A program made the translations under genes and the position numbers. Of a DNA stretch of 64,000 nt, positions 41,124 to 50,029 are shown piece after piece. Numbering within the stretch: position 1 is the first letter of the stretch; every line of letters starts with the position of its first letter. Below the pieces are notes generated by a model. That model was given only the letters and a program-made list of their open reading frames with translations. It was not told the DNA's origin and made no database searches. Source of the stretch: CAYPKW01 sp964411425 (GTDB taxonomy: Bacteria; Pseudomonadota; Alphaproteobacteria; Dongiales; Dongiaceae); the NCBI GenBank assembly GCA_964411425.1, contig CAYPKW010000005.1, positions 1 to 64,000 of the forward strand, in the 5' to 3' direction.

Positions 41124-42482
41124 ATGAACTTCCGTGCGGTGCGGCGATGCGCTGCCGGCGTTGCGTTCGCCTGTCTCCTTGCCGGCACGCTTCCCGCTGG
41201 CGCATTCGAGGTCGAGCAGGTGACCAGCCCGGGCGGCATCGTCGCCTGGCTGGTCGAGGACCGCGCCATCCCGATCCTGACGCTCGCCGTGGGCTTCCGC
41301 GGCGCCGGCGCCGCCGGCGACCCGGCCGGCAAGGAGGGGCTCGCCACCATGGCGAGCGGGCTCCTGGACGAGGGGGCGGGCGAGCTCGGCTCTGAGGCGT
41401 TCCAGCGCCGCCTCGCCGATCTAGCGGTCGATCTCTCGTTCGACGCCGGCCTGGACGCGTTCACCGGGCGCCTGCGCACGCTCTCCGAGAACCGCGACCA
41501 GGCCTTCGAGCTGCTGCGCTTGGCGCTGACGCGGCCGCGCTTCGATGCCCCGGCGGTCGAGCGCATGCGCGGCCAGTTCCTCGCCAAGCTCGCCGCCGAC
41601 GCGACCGAGGCGGGCGAGATCGCGGCCCGCGCGTGGTGGCGCGCGGCCTATCCCCGGCACGCCTACGGGCGGCCGCCCGACGGCACCGTCGCGGGCATCA
41701 AGGCGGTCGAGCCGGCCGACCTCGCCCGCTTCGTCGGCCGGCGGTTCGCCCGCGACAATCTGGTGGTGGGCGTGGCCGGCGACATCGCTGCTGCCGAGCT
41801 CGCTCCCTTGCTCGACCGCGTGTTCGGCGCGCTGCCGGCGCAGGCGGAGCTGCCGGCGCCGGGGCCGGCGGAAGCCGAGGCACCTGGCGAGGTGATGGTG
41901 ATCGAGCGCGACGTGCCGCAAAGCGTCGTGCTGTTCGGCCACCAGGGCATGGCGCGCCACGATCCGGACTTCTACGCGGCCTATCTCGTCAATTACATCC
42001 TGGGTGGCGGCGGCTTCGCCTCGCGCCTTACCGGCGAGGTGCGCGAGAAGCGCGGCCTCGCCTACTCGATCGATACGGCGCTCCTCACCATGGACCACGG
42101 CGCCCTGGTGCAGGGCATGGTCGGCACGCAGAACGAGCGGGTCGGCGAATCGATCGAGGTGATTAGGCAAGAGTGGCGGCGCATGCGCGAGGCGGGCCCC
42201 ACCGAGCAGGAGCTCACCGACGCCAAGACCTACGTGGTCGGCTCCTACCCGCTGCGCTTCCGCAGCACGACGCACATCGCCCGCCTGCTGGTGGACCTCC
42301 AGCTCGACGGCTTCCCCGTAGACTACCCGAAGAAGCGCAAGGAGTATTTCGAGCGCGTGACGCTCGCCGACGCCGCGCGCGCGGCGCGCCGCCTCCTCGA
42401 CCCGGCGCGGCTCACCATTGTGGTGGTGGGCAAGCCGGTGGGCGTGACGCCGACGAGGCCCGCGCCGGAGGACGGCGGCTAG
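41124..42482 (+). CDS. M16 family protein, non-catalytic partner
   Basis: 452 aa from ATG 41124 (GAGGG 9 bases upstream; TTG 41103 overlaps the previous stop and is less likely). Signal peptide ends around GALPAGA-FEV. The HxxEH motif is replaced by GLATMASGLLDEGAG, so no zinc is bound; the C-terminal GGGGFASRLTGEVREKRGLAYS loop with Arg/Tyr that contacts substrate in the partner is kept. This is the standard inactive subunit of paired bacterial M16 peptidases. Its stop TAG is supplied by the end of a CTAG-bounded hairpin element. Confidence 0.9.
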   Translation: MNFRAVRRCAAGVAFACLLAGTLPAGAFEVEQVTSPGGIVAWLVEDRAIPILTLAVGFRGAGAAGDPAGKEGLATMASGLLDEGAGELGSEAFQRRLADLAVDLSFDAGLDAFTGRLRTLSENRDQAFELLRLALTRPRFDAPAVERMRGQFLAKLAADATEAGEIAARAWWRAAYPRHAYGRPPDGTVAGIKAVEPADLARFVGRRFARDNLVVGVAGDIAAAELAPLLDRVFGALPAQAELPAPGPAEAEAPGEVMVIERDVPQSVVLFGHQGMARHDPDFYAAYLVNYILGGGGFASRLTGEVREKRGLAYSIDTALLTMDHGALVQGMVGTQNERVGESIEVIRQEWRRMREAGPTEQELTDAKTYVVGSYPLRFRSTTHIARLLVDLQLDGFPVDYPKKRKEYFERVTLADAARAARRLLDPARLTIVVVGKPVGVTPTRPAPEDGG

Positions 42483-42612
42483 TACCAACTTTCGCGAGCT
42501 CGCGAGTGGCATTCCTGCGACTCACGAGCCGCGAAAGTGGTACAAACTCAAGAAATTGTACTCGACCGCGCGCACCGCGCCAGTGGCGCGGAACTGTGCG
42601 GCCGAGTACTAG
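42479..42612. repeat. CTAG-ended double-hairpin extragenic element 2
   Basis: Runs CTAGTACC ... GAGTACTAG. First hairpin: GTACCAACTTTCGCG with CGCGAAAGTGGTAC, extended inward by GCTCGCGAGT/ACTCACGAGC. Second: GTACTCGACCGC with GTGCGGCCGAGTAC. It fills the gap between the M16 gene and mutL. The first CTAG gives the M16 stop codon (TAG 42480-42482). Sequence differs from elements 1 and 3 but the two-hairpin CTAG layout is the same. It may serve as a terminator. Confidence 0.7.
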
Positions 42613-42646
42613 CCGGCGGCGCCTGCTCTGCTATGCTAGGCGCGTC

Positions 42647-44437
42647 ATGACGATTCGGGTGCTGCCGCAGGGCCTGGTCAACCGCATCGCCGCCGGCGAG
42701 GTCGTGGAACGACCGGCCGCCGCAGTCAAGGAACTGGTCGAAAACGCCATCGACGCCGGTGCCCGCGACATCGAGGTGACGCTCGCCGACGGCGGGCGCA
42801 GCGCCATCGTGGTGGCCGACGACGGCTGCGGCATGAGCCGCGAGGAGCTGCTGCTCGCGGTCGAGCGCCACGCCACCTCCAAGCTGCCCGACGACGACCT
42901 GGTGCACATCGTCTCGCTCGGTTTCCGCGGCGAGGCGCTGCCCGCGATCGGCGCCGCTGGGCGGCTTGCGATAACGAGCCGAGTGCCAGGCGCCGACACG
43001 GCCTGGCGCCTGGTCGTCGAAGCCGGCGTCAAGGGCAGGCCCGAGCCGGCGGCGCTCGGCCGGGGGACGCGCGTCGAGTTGCGCGACCTCTTCTTCGCCA
43101 CCCCGGCGCGCCTCAAGTTCCTCAAGTCGGCGCGCACCGAGGCCGAGCATGCCTTGGACGCGGTGCGCCGCCTCGCCATGGCCCATCCGGAGGTGGCCTT
43201 CGGTTTCACCAACGACGGGCGCTCCCTGTTGCGGCTCGCAGGATCGCCGCCCGACCTGCTGGGCGGCCCCGGGGTGCTGCTCGAGCGCCTCGCCGCCGTC
43301 ATGGGCCGCGAGTTCGCCGACAACGCGCTCCCCATCGCCGCCGAGCGCGACGGCGTCAGGCTCGCCGGCTACATCGGCCTGCCGACCCTCAACCGCGCTA
43401 CGGCCGCTTCGCAATATCTGTTCGTCAACGGCCGGCCGGTGCGCGACCGCCTGCTGCAAGGCGCCGTGCGAGGCGCCTACCAGGATTTCCTCGCCCGCGA
43501 CCGCCACGCCATGGTGGCGCTGTTCCTCGAGCTGCCGCTCGAGGAGGTGGACGTTAACGTGCACCCGACCAAGGCCGAGGTGCGGTTCCGCGACGCGGGG
43601 TCGGTGCGCGCCCTCATCGTCGCCGCCGCCCGGCACGCGCTGGCCGCCGCCGGGCACCGCGCCTCGACCGAAGTGGGCGAAGCGGCGCTCGACCGTTTCC
43701 GCGTCCCGCAAGGACCGCTGGGCGGCGTAGGTCCGGCGCGGGCGGCGGTGCCGGCGGCGGCGTCCTTCGCGTTGGCGCGTTCCGTCGCGCCGGCGGGCCT
43801 CTACGAAGCCGCGGCCGCGTTCCAAGGCCCGGCGGCGCCCGAGGAGCCGGCGCGCGACCACCCGCTGGGCGCCGCCCGGGCGCAAGTCCACGTCACCTAC
43901 ATCGTGGCCGAGACCGTCGACGGCATCGTCATCGTCGACCAGCACGCCGCGCACGAGCGGCTGGTGTACGAGCGTATGAAGCAGGCGCTGGCGGCGGGCG
44001 GCGTGGCGCGCCAGGGCCTGTTGCTGCCCGAGGTGGTCGAGCTCGACGGGCCGGCCGCGGCCCGGCTCGCCGAGCGGGCCGCGGAGTTGGCCGAGCTCGG
44101 CCTCGTCATCGAGCCGTTCGGCGCCGGCGCCGTGGTGGTGCGCGAGGTGCCGGCGCTGTTGGGCCTGGTCGACGTGCAGGGGCTGCTGCGCGACCTCGCC
44201 GACGAGTTGGCCGAGATGGGGACGGCCCTCGCGCTCAAGGAGCGGCTTGCGGAGGTGTGCGCCACGATGTCCTGCCACGGCAGCGTGCGGGCGGGGCGGC
44301 GCCTGAAGCAGGAGGAGATGGACGCGCTGCTGCGCCAGATGGAATCGACGCCGCACTCCGGCCAGTGCAGCCACGGCCGCCCCAGCTACGTGGAGTTGAA
44401 GCTCGCCGACATCGAGCGCCTGTTCGGCCGGCGATGA
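42647..44437 (+). CDS. mutL: DNA mismatch repair protein MutL
   Basis: 596 aa from ATG 42647; longer reading frames upstream are shadows. GHKL ATPase motifs: VVERPAAAVKELVENAIDAGA (motif I), DDGCGM (motif II), GFRGEALPAIG and the KSARTEAEHALDAVRR region. The endonuclease signature DQHAAHERLVYER (about 425) and SCHGSVRAG, QCSHGRPS near the end mean it is the nicking type expected in organisms without MutH. ATGA overlap with the next MFS gene. Confidence 0.95.
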   Translation: MTIRVLPQGLVNRIAAGEVVERPAAAVKELVENAIDAGARDIEVTLADGGRSAIVVADDGCGMSREELLLAVERHATSKLPDDDLVHIVSLGFRGEALPAIGAAGRLAITSRVPGADTAWRLVVEAGVKGRPEPAALGRGTRVELRDLFFATPARLKFLKSARTEAEHALDAVRRLAMAHPEVAFGFTNDGRSLLRLAGSPPDLLGGPGVLLERLAAVMGREFADNALPIAAERDGVRLAGYIGLPTLNRATAASQYLFVNGRPVRDRLLQGAVRGAYQDFLARDRHAMVALFLELPLEEVDVNVHPTKAEVRFRDAGSVRALIVAAARHALAAAGHRASTEVGEAALDRFRVPQGPLGGVGPARAAVPAAASFALARSVAPAGLYEAAAAFQGPAAPEEPARDHPLGAARAQVHVTYIVAETVDGIVIVDQHAAHERLVYERMKQALAAGGVARQGLLLPEVVELDGPAAARLAERAAELAELGLVIEPFGAGAVVVREVPALLGLVDVQGLLRDLADELAEMGTALALKERLAEVCATMSCHGSVRAGRRLKQEEMDALLRQMESTPHSGQCSHGRPSYVELKLADIERLFGRR

Positions 44438-45639
44438 GCGGACGCGCCGGCCGCTCGGCGCTGCCACGCATGGTCTGGGCGCTCGGCTTCACCAGCCTGT
44501 TCATGGACCTCTCCTCGGAGATCGTGCACAGCCTGCTGCCGTTGTTCCTGGTGGCGGGGCTGGGGGCGAGCGTGCTGGTCGTAGGAGTCATCGACGGCCT
44601 CGCCGAGGCGACCGCCTGCCTCGCCAAGGTGTTTTCGGGCGCGCTCAGCGACCGGCTGGGTAAGCGCAAGGCTCTCGCCGTCGCGGGCTATGCCTTGAGC
44701 GCGGCGACGCGGCCGCTGTTCCCGCTGGCCGGCGAGGCCGGCGCGGTGCTCGTGGCGCGGCTCCTCGACCGGCTGGGCAAGGGGCTAAGAGGGGCGCCGC
44801 GCGACGCGCTCGTCGCCGACGCCGTCGCGCCCGAGGCGCGCGGCGCCGCCTATGGACTGCGCCAGGGCCTCGACACGGCGGGGGCACTCCTCGGGCCGCT
44901 CGCCGCAGCAGTCCTGCTGGCGCTGTTCGCCGGCGATTTCGTGCCCGTGCTGTGGGTCGCATGCCTGCCGGCGCTGGTCGCCGTGGCGGTGCTGAGCCTC
45001 GCCGTCAGCGAGCCGCCGGCGCCCCGCCCCGCCGCCCGCGGCTGGCCGCTTTCGCCCATGGCGCTGGCGCGCTTGGGCGTCCCGTTCTGGCGCCTGATGG
45101 CGGTGCTGCTCCTGCTGCTGCTGCCGCGCTTCAGCGAGTCGTTCCTGCTGCTGCGGGCGAGCGGGCTCGGGCTTCAGATCGCGCTCGTGCCGCTGGTGCT
45201 GGCGGCGATGCACCTGGTCTACGCGGCGTTGTCGCTGCCGGCGGGAAGGCTCTCCGACCGCGTCGGGCGGCGCGGGTTGGCGGCGGCCGGCTTCGCCGTG
45301 CTGGCGCTGGCGCATGGCGTTCTGGCGGCGGCCGACGCGCCATGGATCGTGTTCCTCGGCGCCGGTTTGTGGGGGCTGCACATGGCGCTGACGCAAGGGC
45401 TGCTCGCGGCCCTCGTCGCCGACCTGGCGCCCGCCTCCCTGCGCGGCACCGCCTTCGGGGTCTATCACCTGGTGTCGGGCCTAGCGATCCTCGCCGGCAG
45501 CCTCGCCGCGGGGTTCCTCTGGGACTACGTCGGGCCGCCGGCCGCCTTCGCCGCCGCGGCGGCCGTCGGCGTCCTCGGCGTCGCGGCGTTCCTGCTCTGG
45601 CCACCCCGTCGTAGGAACAATATCCGAGCCCTGCCGTAG
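44434..45639 (+). CDS. MFS transporter
   Basis: 401 aa from ATG 44434 overlapping the mutL stop. Twelve hydrophobic segments; the early LFMDLSSEIVHSLLPLFL is the signature of a widespread bacterial MFS subgroup of unknown substrate, and loop 2-3 reads GALSDRLGKRKAL. Motif LLDRLGKGLRGAPRDALVAD near 110 is also characteristic. Translational coupling to mutL is probably fortuitous. Its last 115 bases overlap the end of convergent rsmD. Confidence 0.85.
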   Translation: MSGRAGRSALPRMVWALGFTSLFMDLSSEIVHSLLPLFLVAGLGASVLVVGVIDGLAEATACLAKVFSGALSDRLGKRKALAVAGYALSAATRPLFPLAGEAGAVLVARLLDRLGKGLRGAPRDALVADAVAPEARGAAYGLRQGLDTAGALLGPLAAAVLLALFAGDFVPVLWVACLPALVAVAVLSLAVSEPPAPRPAARGWPLSPMALARLGVPFWRLMAVLLLLLLPRFSESFLLLRASGLGLQIALVPLVLAAMHLVYAALSLPAGRLSDRVGRRGLAAAGFAVLALAHGVLAAADAPWIVFLGAGLWGLHMALTQGLLAALVADLAPASLRGTAFGVYHLVSGLAILAGSLAAGFLWDYVGPPAAFAAAAAVGVLGVAAFLLWPPRRRNNIRALP

Positions 45640-46154
45640 CGCCGCTCGTCGACCAGCGCGAATCCCTCGGGCGGCTGGAACGGATCGCGGGCGGCAAGCT
45701 CGACCGCGATGACGGCGTTGGCGGCGATCCAGCCGGCGCGGGCGAGCGCCGCAAGCGCCGGGAGGGCGAGGCCCTTGCCGTAGGGCGGGTCGAGGAAGAC
45801 GAGGTCGCACGGAGCCGGCGCCGGCGGCGGGCGGGTGGCGTCGGCCTTCAGCACCGCGACCCGCGCCTCTTCGCCCAGCGCCTCGGCGTTGGCGCCGATC
45901 ATGGCGCAAGCCGCGGGGTCCCTCTCCATGCAGGTGAGCCGCGCCGCGCCGCGCGACAACGCCTCGAGGCCGAGCGCGCCGGAGCCGGCGAAGGCGTCGA
46001 CCACGACGGCGCCCCGCACCAGCGAGGCGCCGCCGCCGAACCCGCCATGGGTGAGTATGTCGAACAGCGCCTCGCGCAGGCGGTCGGCGGTCGGGCGCGC
46101 CCCGGCTGGCGCCCTGAGGCGCCTGCCCCTATGCCGGCCGCCGACGATCCGCAA
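45525..46154 (-). CDS. rsmD: 16S rRNA (guanine(966)-N(2))-methyltransferase
   Basis: 209 aa from TTG 46154 (GGGAG 7 bases upstream), which places the conserved LRIVGGRHRGRRL at the N terminus; an earlier frame start at 46208 overlaps rluB more deeply. SAM motif VVDAFAGSGALGLEALSRGA and the catalytic DPPY (in LVFLDPPYGKG) are present. The normal family end is around ARILFLR; a further 25-residue Ala/Thr-rich tail extends into the convergent MFS gene. Its start overlaps the rluB 3' end, giving an rluB-rsmD unit. Confidence 0.92.
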   Translation of the reverse strand: MRIVGGRHRGRRLRAPAGARPTADRLREALFDILTHGGFGGGASLVRGAVVVDAFAGSGALGLEALSRGAARLTCMERDPAACAMIGANAEALGEEARVAVLKADATRPPPAPAPCDLVFLDPPYGKGLALPALAALARAGWIAANAVIAVELAARDPFQPPEGFALVDERRYGRARILFLRRGGQSRNAATPRTPTAAAAAKAAGGPT

Positions 46155-46890
46155 CAGGGCGCTCCCGGCGCCTGCCGAGCTGCTCGCGCAGCACCTTGCC
46201 CGGCACATCGGCGACCGCTCCCGGCGGCAGTTCGCCGAGCTGGAACGGGCCGTAGGCGACGCGGATGAGGCGCGTCACCGGCAGCCCCAGATGTTCGCAC
46301 ACCCGGCGCACCTCGCGGTTCCTGCCTTCGGCGAGGCTCATGGTGATCCAGGCGTTGCTTCCCTGCTGGCGGTCGAGGCGGGCGCGGATCGGGCCGTAGC
46401 GCACGCCCTTGACGACGAGGCCGCGGGCGAGTGCCGCGAGCATTGCCGCGTCGGGCGTCCCGTGCACGCGCACCCGGTAGCGCCGCGCCCATCCGGTCGC
46501 CGGCAGTTCCAAATGACGAGCGAGTTCCCCGTCGTTGGTGAGCAGCAACAGGCCCTCGGAGTTGAGGTCGAGGCGGCCGATGGCGATGACCCGCGGCAGA
46601 CCCGCCGGCAGTTTGTCGAACACCGTCGGCCGGCCGCGCGGGTCGCGGGCCGCGGTCAACAGGCCGCGCGGCTTGTGATAGCGCCACAGCCGCGCCGGCG
46701 CCGGCCTTGGCACGGGGCTGCCGTCGACCGTGACGAGTTGGCCGGGGGCGACGTTCACGGCCGGGCCGGTCAGCCGCTTGCCGTCGAGCGCGACGCGGCC
46801 CGCCGCGATCCAGCGTTCGGCGTCCCGGCGCGAGCACAACCCCGCTCGCGCCAGCACCTTGGCGATGCGCTCCGGCTTCCCTTCCGGCAT
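46129..46890 (-). CDS. rluB: 23S rRNA pseudouridine synthase B-like
   Basis: 253 aa. N-terminal S4 RNA-binding domain (RIAKVLARAGLCSRRDAERWI, 8-28), then the RsuA/RluB catalytic motif GRLDLNSEGLLLLTNDG (about 104-120) with the active Asp, and NREVRRVCEHLGLPVTRLIRVAYGPF near the end. Modifies a uridine in 23S rRNA; the RluB versus RluE/RsuA assignment is by overall layout and rsmD neighbourhood. Confidence 0.9.
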   Translation of the reverse strand: MPEGKPERIAKVLARAGLCSRRDAERWIAAGRVALDGKRLTGPAVNVAPGQLVTVDGSPVPRPAPARLWRYHKPRGLLTAARDPRGRPTVFDKLPAGLPRVIAIGRLDLNSEGLLLLTNDGELARHLELPATGWARRYRVRVHGTPDAAMLAALARGLVVKGVRYGPIRARLDRQQGSNAWITMSLAEGRNREVRRVCEHLGLPVTRLIRVAYGPFQLGELPPGAVADVPGKVLREQLGRRRERPVADRRRPA

Positions 46891-46893
46891 CGT

Positions 46894-47604
46894 TCAGCGG
46901 CAGACGGCGATGAAGGCGTCGAAGATGCGCGCGTCGGCGGCGCCGATGGCGTATTCCGGGTGCCATTGCACGCCGAGGCAGAACCGCCGGCGCGGCACCT
47001 CGATGCCCTCGATCACGCCGTCCTCCGCCAGCGCGTTCGCGACCACGCCATCGCCCAGCTCCTTCGCCGCCTGGTGGTGCGCGCTGTTGACCTCGATGCT
47101 GTCGGCGCCGCAGATGCGGCGCAGCAGCGTGCCCGGCACCACGTTCACCCGGTGCCCAGGCTCGGTGCGCGGGTTCGGCTGCTCATGGGCAAGCGCGCCC
47201 TCCACTTCGTCGGGGATGTGCTGGATGAGGGTGCCGCCCAGCGCCACGTTGAGCAGCTGCTGGCCGCCGCAGATGCCGAGCACCGGCAGGTCGCGCCGCA
47301 GCGCGCCCAGGGTGATCGCGAGCTCGAAGGCGGTGCGGCGCTCCTTGGTCTTCACCGTCGGGTGGCGCGTGTTGGCGCCGAACAGCGCCGGGTCCACGTC
47401 GAAGGCGCCGCCGGTGACGATGAGGCCGGCGAGGCGGGCGAGGTACTCCTCGGCCTGATCGGGCTCGTGCGGCAGCAGCACCGGCAGGCCGCCGGCGCGC
47501 GCCACCGCCGCGCTGTAGTTCTGGCGCAGCGCGTACCACGGCAGCTTGGAGTAGCCGCCGGGCTCCTCCGCGTCGAGCGTGACGCCGATGACGGGACGGC
47601 TCAT
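46894..47604 (-). CDS. Gamma-glutamyl-gamma-aminobutyrate hydrolase-like (peptidase C26)
   Basis: 236 aa from ATG 47604; a longer frame to 48108 is a shadow. Class I glutamine-amidotransferase-like fold with nucleophile Cys in GICGGQQLLNVALGG, the oxyanion GAFDVDP loop and the His-x-Glu pair in GVQWHPEY near the end. PuuD-type enzymes release glutamate from gamma-glutamyl-GABA or similar conjugates, which could connect with the GS-like ligase at 12 kb. Start overlaps the stop of the methyltransferase gene upstream. Confidence 0.88.
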   Translation of the reverse strand: MSRPVIGVTLDAEEPGGYSKLPWYALRQNYSAAVARAGGLPVLLPHEPDQAEEYLARLAGLIVTGGAFDVDPALFGANTRHPTVKTKERRTAFELAITLGALRRDLPVLGICGGQQLLNVALGGTLIQHIPDEVEGALAHEQPNPRTEPGHRVNVVPGTLLRRICGADSIEVNSAHHQAAKELGDGVVANALAEDGVIEGIEVPRRRFCLGVQWHPEYAIGAADARIFDAFIAVCR

Positions 47605-48524
47605 CCCCCGCTCTCGACGTAGCGCCGCAATCGCTCGATATGGGCGGGGCCGGTGCCGCAGCAGCCGCCCAGGATGCGGGCGCCCGCCTCGTGCCAGCCT
47701 TTGGCGTGCCGGGCGTAAGCGTCGGGGTCGAGGTCCTCGCGCATCGGCAGCAGGCCGTCGCCCGGCTTGTCGCCGTCGAGCGTCCAGTCCCTCGGCACCG
47801 CTCGGAACGTGTTGGCATAGCCGCCGACCGGGCCGCGGCCAACCGCCGCCAGTGCCGGCATGGCGGCGGTTATGCTCTCCGGCGGGCAGCAATTGACGAG
47901 GAAGGCCGAGACCGGCAGGTAGCCTAGCGCCGCCGCGGCTTGCGCCACCGTCTCGCCGCTCCTGAGGCGCCCCGAGCGGTCCTCGTCGAGCGTCCAGGAC
48001 ACCCACACCGGTTTGCCCGTGCGCGCCGCGGCGGTGGCGGCGGCGAACGCCTCGGCTGCGCTCGACATGGTCTCGCACAGGAAGAGATCGACGTGCGGCA
48101 GCAGGCATTCGGCTTGCTCGCGGTACTGCGGCTCGATCTCCTCGAACGGGCCCACCAGGTCGGGCCGGTAGCTGCCGCGCAACGGCGGCAGCGAACCGGC
48201 AATGGCGGCCGGCCGGCCCGAGCGGTCGCGCGCCTCGACGGCGAGCCGTCCGGCGAGGTCGTTGAGCTCGGCGAAACGGTGCTCGATGCCTTCCTTGGCG
48301 AGATCGCCGCGAATGACGCCATAGCTGTTGGTGGTGATGATGTCGGCGCCCGCCGCGATGTAGTCCTCGTGCACCTGGCGCACCGCCTCGGGCGCCACGA
48401 CCAGCGCATTGGCCGACCAGATGGTGTCGAGAATGGTCACGCCGCGCCGGCGCAGCTCGCGGCCCATGCCGCCGTCGAGCAGCACGGTGCGGTCTGGCAG
48501 CGGGATCGTGGGCGCAGCAGGCAT
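47601..48524 (-). CDS. Homocysteine S-methyltransferase family protein (zinc-complete)
   Basis: 307 aa TIM barrel. Zinc ligands are all present: Cys in FLVNCCPPES (about 206) and the CC pair in GGCCGTGP (about 290). N-terminal LDGGMGRELRRRG and ITTNSYG are family marks. It transfers a methyl from a donor such as S-methylmethionine or betaine to homocysteine or another thiol. It is divergent from tadA with 105 bases between, and overlaps the C26 hydrolase by 4 bases. Confidence 0.88.
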   Translation of the reverse strand: MPAAPTIPLPDRTVLLDGGMGRELRRRGVTILDTIWSANALVVAPEAVRQVHEDYIAAGADIITTNSYGVIRGDLAKEGIEHRFAELNDLAGRLAVEARDRSGRPAAIAGSLPPLRGSYRPDLVGPFEEIEPQYREQAECLLPHVDLFLCETMSSAAEAFAAATAAARTGKPVWVSWTLDEDRSGRLRSGETVAQAAAALGYLPVSAFLVNCCPPESITAAMPALAAVGRGPVGGYANTFRAVPRDWTLDGDKPGDGLLPMREDLDPDAYARHAKGWHEAGARILGGCCGTGPAHIERLRRYVESGG

Positions 48525-48629
48525 GGCGGGAGCCGATGGGTGAGGGAGCAGTCTACACTAACCGCGCGGGCCGGCGGCAACGCCGCGACTTCGCCTTGAC
48601 CCGCGGGCTGCGCGCGGGATGATTGCGGC

Positions 48630-49088
48630 ATGGGACACATGGACCTTGCGCTCGCCGAGGCGAGGAGGGCGGCCGGGCGCGGCGAGGTGCCGGTAGGCGC
48701 CGTGCTGGTCGACGGCGCCTCCGGCCAAGTGCTGGCGGCCGCCGGCAACCGGGTCGAGGAGCTGACCGATCCCACCGCCCACGCCGAGCTGCTGGCGATC
48801 CGCGAGGCGGCGCGCGCCCAGGGCCTGAAGCGGCTCGAAGGCGCCGACCTATACGTGACGCTCGAGCCCTGCGCCATGTGCGCCGCCGCCGTCTCCCTGG
48901 CGCGGTTGCGGCGCCTCTACTTCGGCGCCTACGATCCCAAGGGCGGCGGGGTCGAGCACGGCGCGCGCGTGTTCCAGCAGGCAACTTGCCACCATCGTCC
49001 CGAAGTGTACGGCGGCATCGCCGAGAGCGAGGCGGCGGGGTTGCTTCGCGACTTCTTCGCGGAGCGGCGACAGGGGGGATTCCCATGA
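48630..49088 (+). CDS. tadA: tRNA-specific adenosine deaminase
   Basis: Deaminates A34 of tRNA-Arg(ACG) to inosine; 152 aa. Zinc/catalytic motifs HAE (51-53) and PCAMC (about 79-83) are intact; the C-terminal FFAERR is typical. Essential gene in most bacteria. ATGA overlap with the following methyltransferase-family gene, so both are co-translated. Confidence 0.94.
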   Translation: MGHMDLALAEARRAAGRGEVPVGAVLVDGASGQVLAAAGNRVEELTDPTAHAELLAIREAARAQGLKRLEGADLYVTLEPCAMCAAAVSLARLRRLYFGAYDPKGGGVEHGARVFQQATCHHRPEVYGGIAESEAAGLLRDFFAERRQGGFP

Positions 49089-50029
49089 GCTACGCGGCGT
49101 TGCGCGAGCGGATCGATCGAGGCGAGGTGATCGTCATGGACGGCGCCACGGGCACCGAGTTGCAGCGCCGCGGCGTACCCATGGACCAGGCGGCCTGGAG
49201 CGCGGCGGCGCTGCTGTCGCATCCGGAGGTGGTGCGCGCGGTGCACCGGGACTACGTCGAGGCGGGCGCCGACATCGTCATCGCCGACAGCTTCGGCGCC
49301 TCGCGCCACGTGCTGGAGCCGGCGGGCCTCGGCGACAAGACGGCGGAGCTGAACCGCCGGGCGGTGGAGCTGGCGCGCGAGGCCTGCGCGGGGGCGGGCC
49401 GGCCGGTCTATGTCGCGGGCTCGATCTCTAGCTTCGTCGCCGAGTCGGATTATCGGAACAGGCCGGGGGCGGAGGCCTTGCGCGCGAGCTATCGCGAACA
49501 GGCGGGGCTGCTCGCTGAAGCGGAGGTGGATTTCCTGATCCTCGAGATGATGCGCGACATCGACCAGAGCCGCATCGCCGTCGCGGCCGCCGCGGCCACG
49601 GGCCTGCCGGTGTGGGTCGGGTTCACCTGCACGGTGGCGAGGGACGAAAAGACTGTCCTCTTGCGTGGCGATCCCGGAAAGCAGATGCCGCTGGCCGAGG
49701 CCTTCGGCCCGGTGATGGCCGAAGGCGGGTCGGTCGTCGCCGTGATGCACGGCGAGGTCGAAGACACGCCCGCGGCTCTGCAGGTGGTTTTCGAGCGTTG
49801 GAACGGGCCGGTCGCGGCCTACCCGCACAGCGGCGGCTGGAAGAACCCGAACTGGCAATTCGACAATATCGTGTCGCCCGAAGCCTTCGCCGCCGCCGCG
49901 CGAGGCTGGGTGGCCAAGGGCGTGCAGGTGGTGGGCGGATGCTGCGGCATCGGCCCCGAGCACATCCGCGCGCTAAAGCAGTCGCTGCCGGCGCGTCTGC
50001 CGCCGGGTGCTAGGGGCGCCCGCCCGTGA
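49085..50029 (+). CDS. Homocysteine S-methyltransferase family protein with altered zinc site
   Basis: 314 aa from ATG 49085. Same fold as the 47.6-48.5 kb protein: MDGATGTELQRRGVPM (18-33), ADSFGAS, GGCCGIGPEHI near 287. However the first zinc Cys, normally in a NC or VNC motif, is replaced: the strand reads VVAVMHGEVEDT. A His could substitute, or the enzyme may not bind zinc in the standard way. The family is also called BMT/betaine-homocysteine-like. Sits between tadA and pgk with overlaps on both sides (ATGA, GTGA). Confidence 0.85.
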   Translation: MSYAALRERIDRGEVIVMDGATGTELQRRGVPMDQAAWSAAALLSHPEVVRAVHRDYVEAGADIVIADSFGASRHVLEPAGLGDKTAELNRRAVELAREACAGAGRPVYVAGSISSFVAESDYRNRPGAEALRASYREQAGLLAEAEVDFLILEMMRDIDQSRIAVAAAAATGLPVWVGFTCTVARDEKTVLLRGDPGKQMPLAEAFGPVMAEGGSVVAVMHGEVEDTPAALQVVFERWNGPVAAYPHSGGWKNPNWQFDNIVSPEAFAAAARGWVAKGVQVVGGCCGIGPEHIRALKQSLPARLPPGARGARP

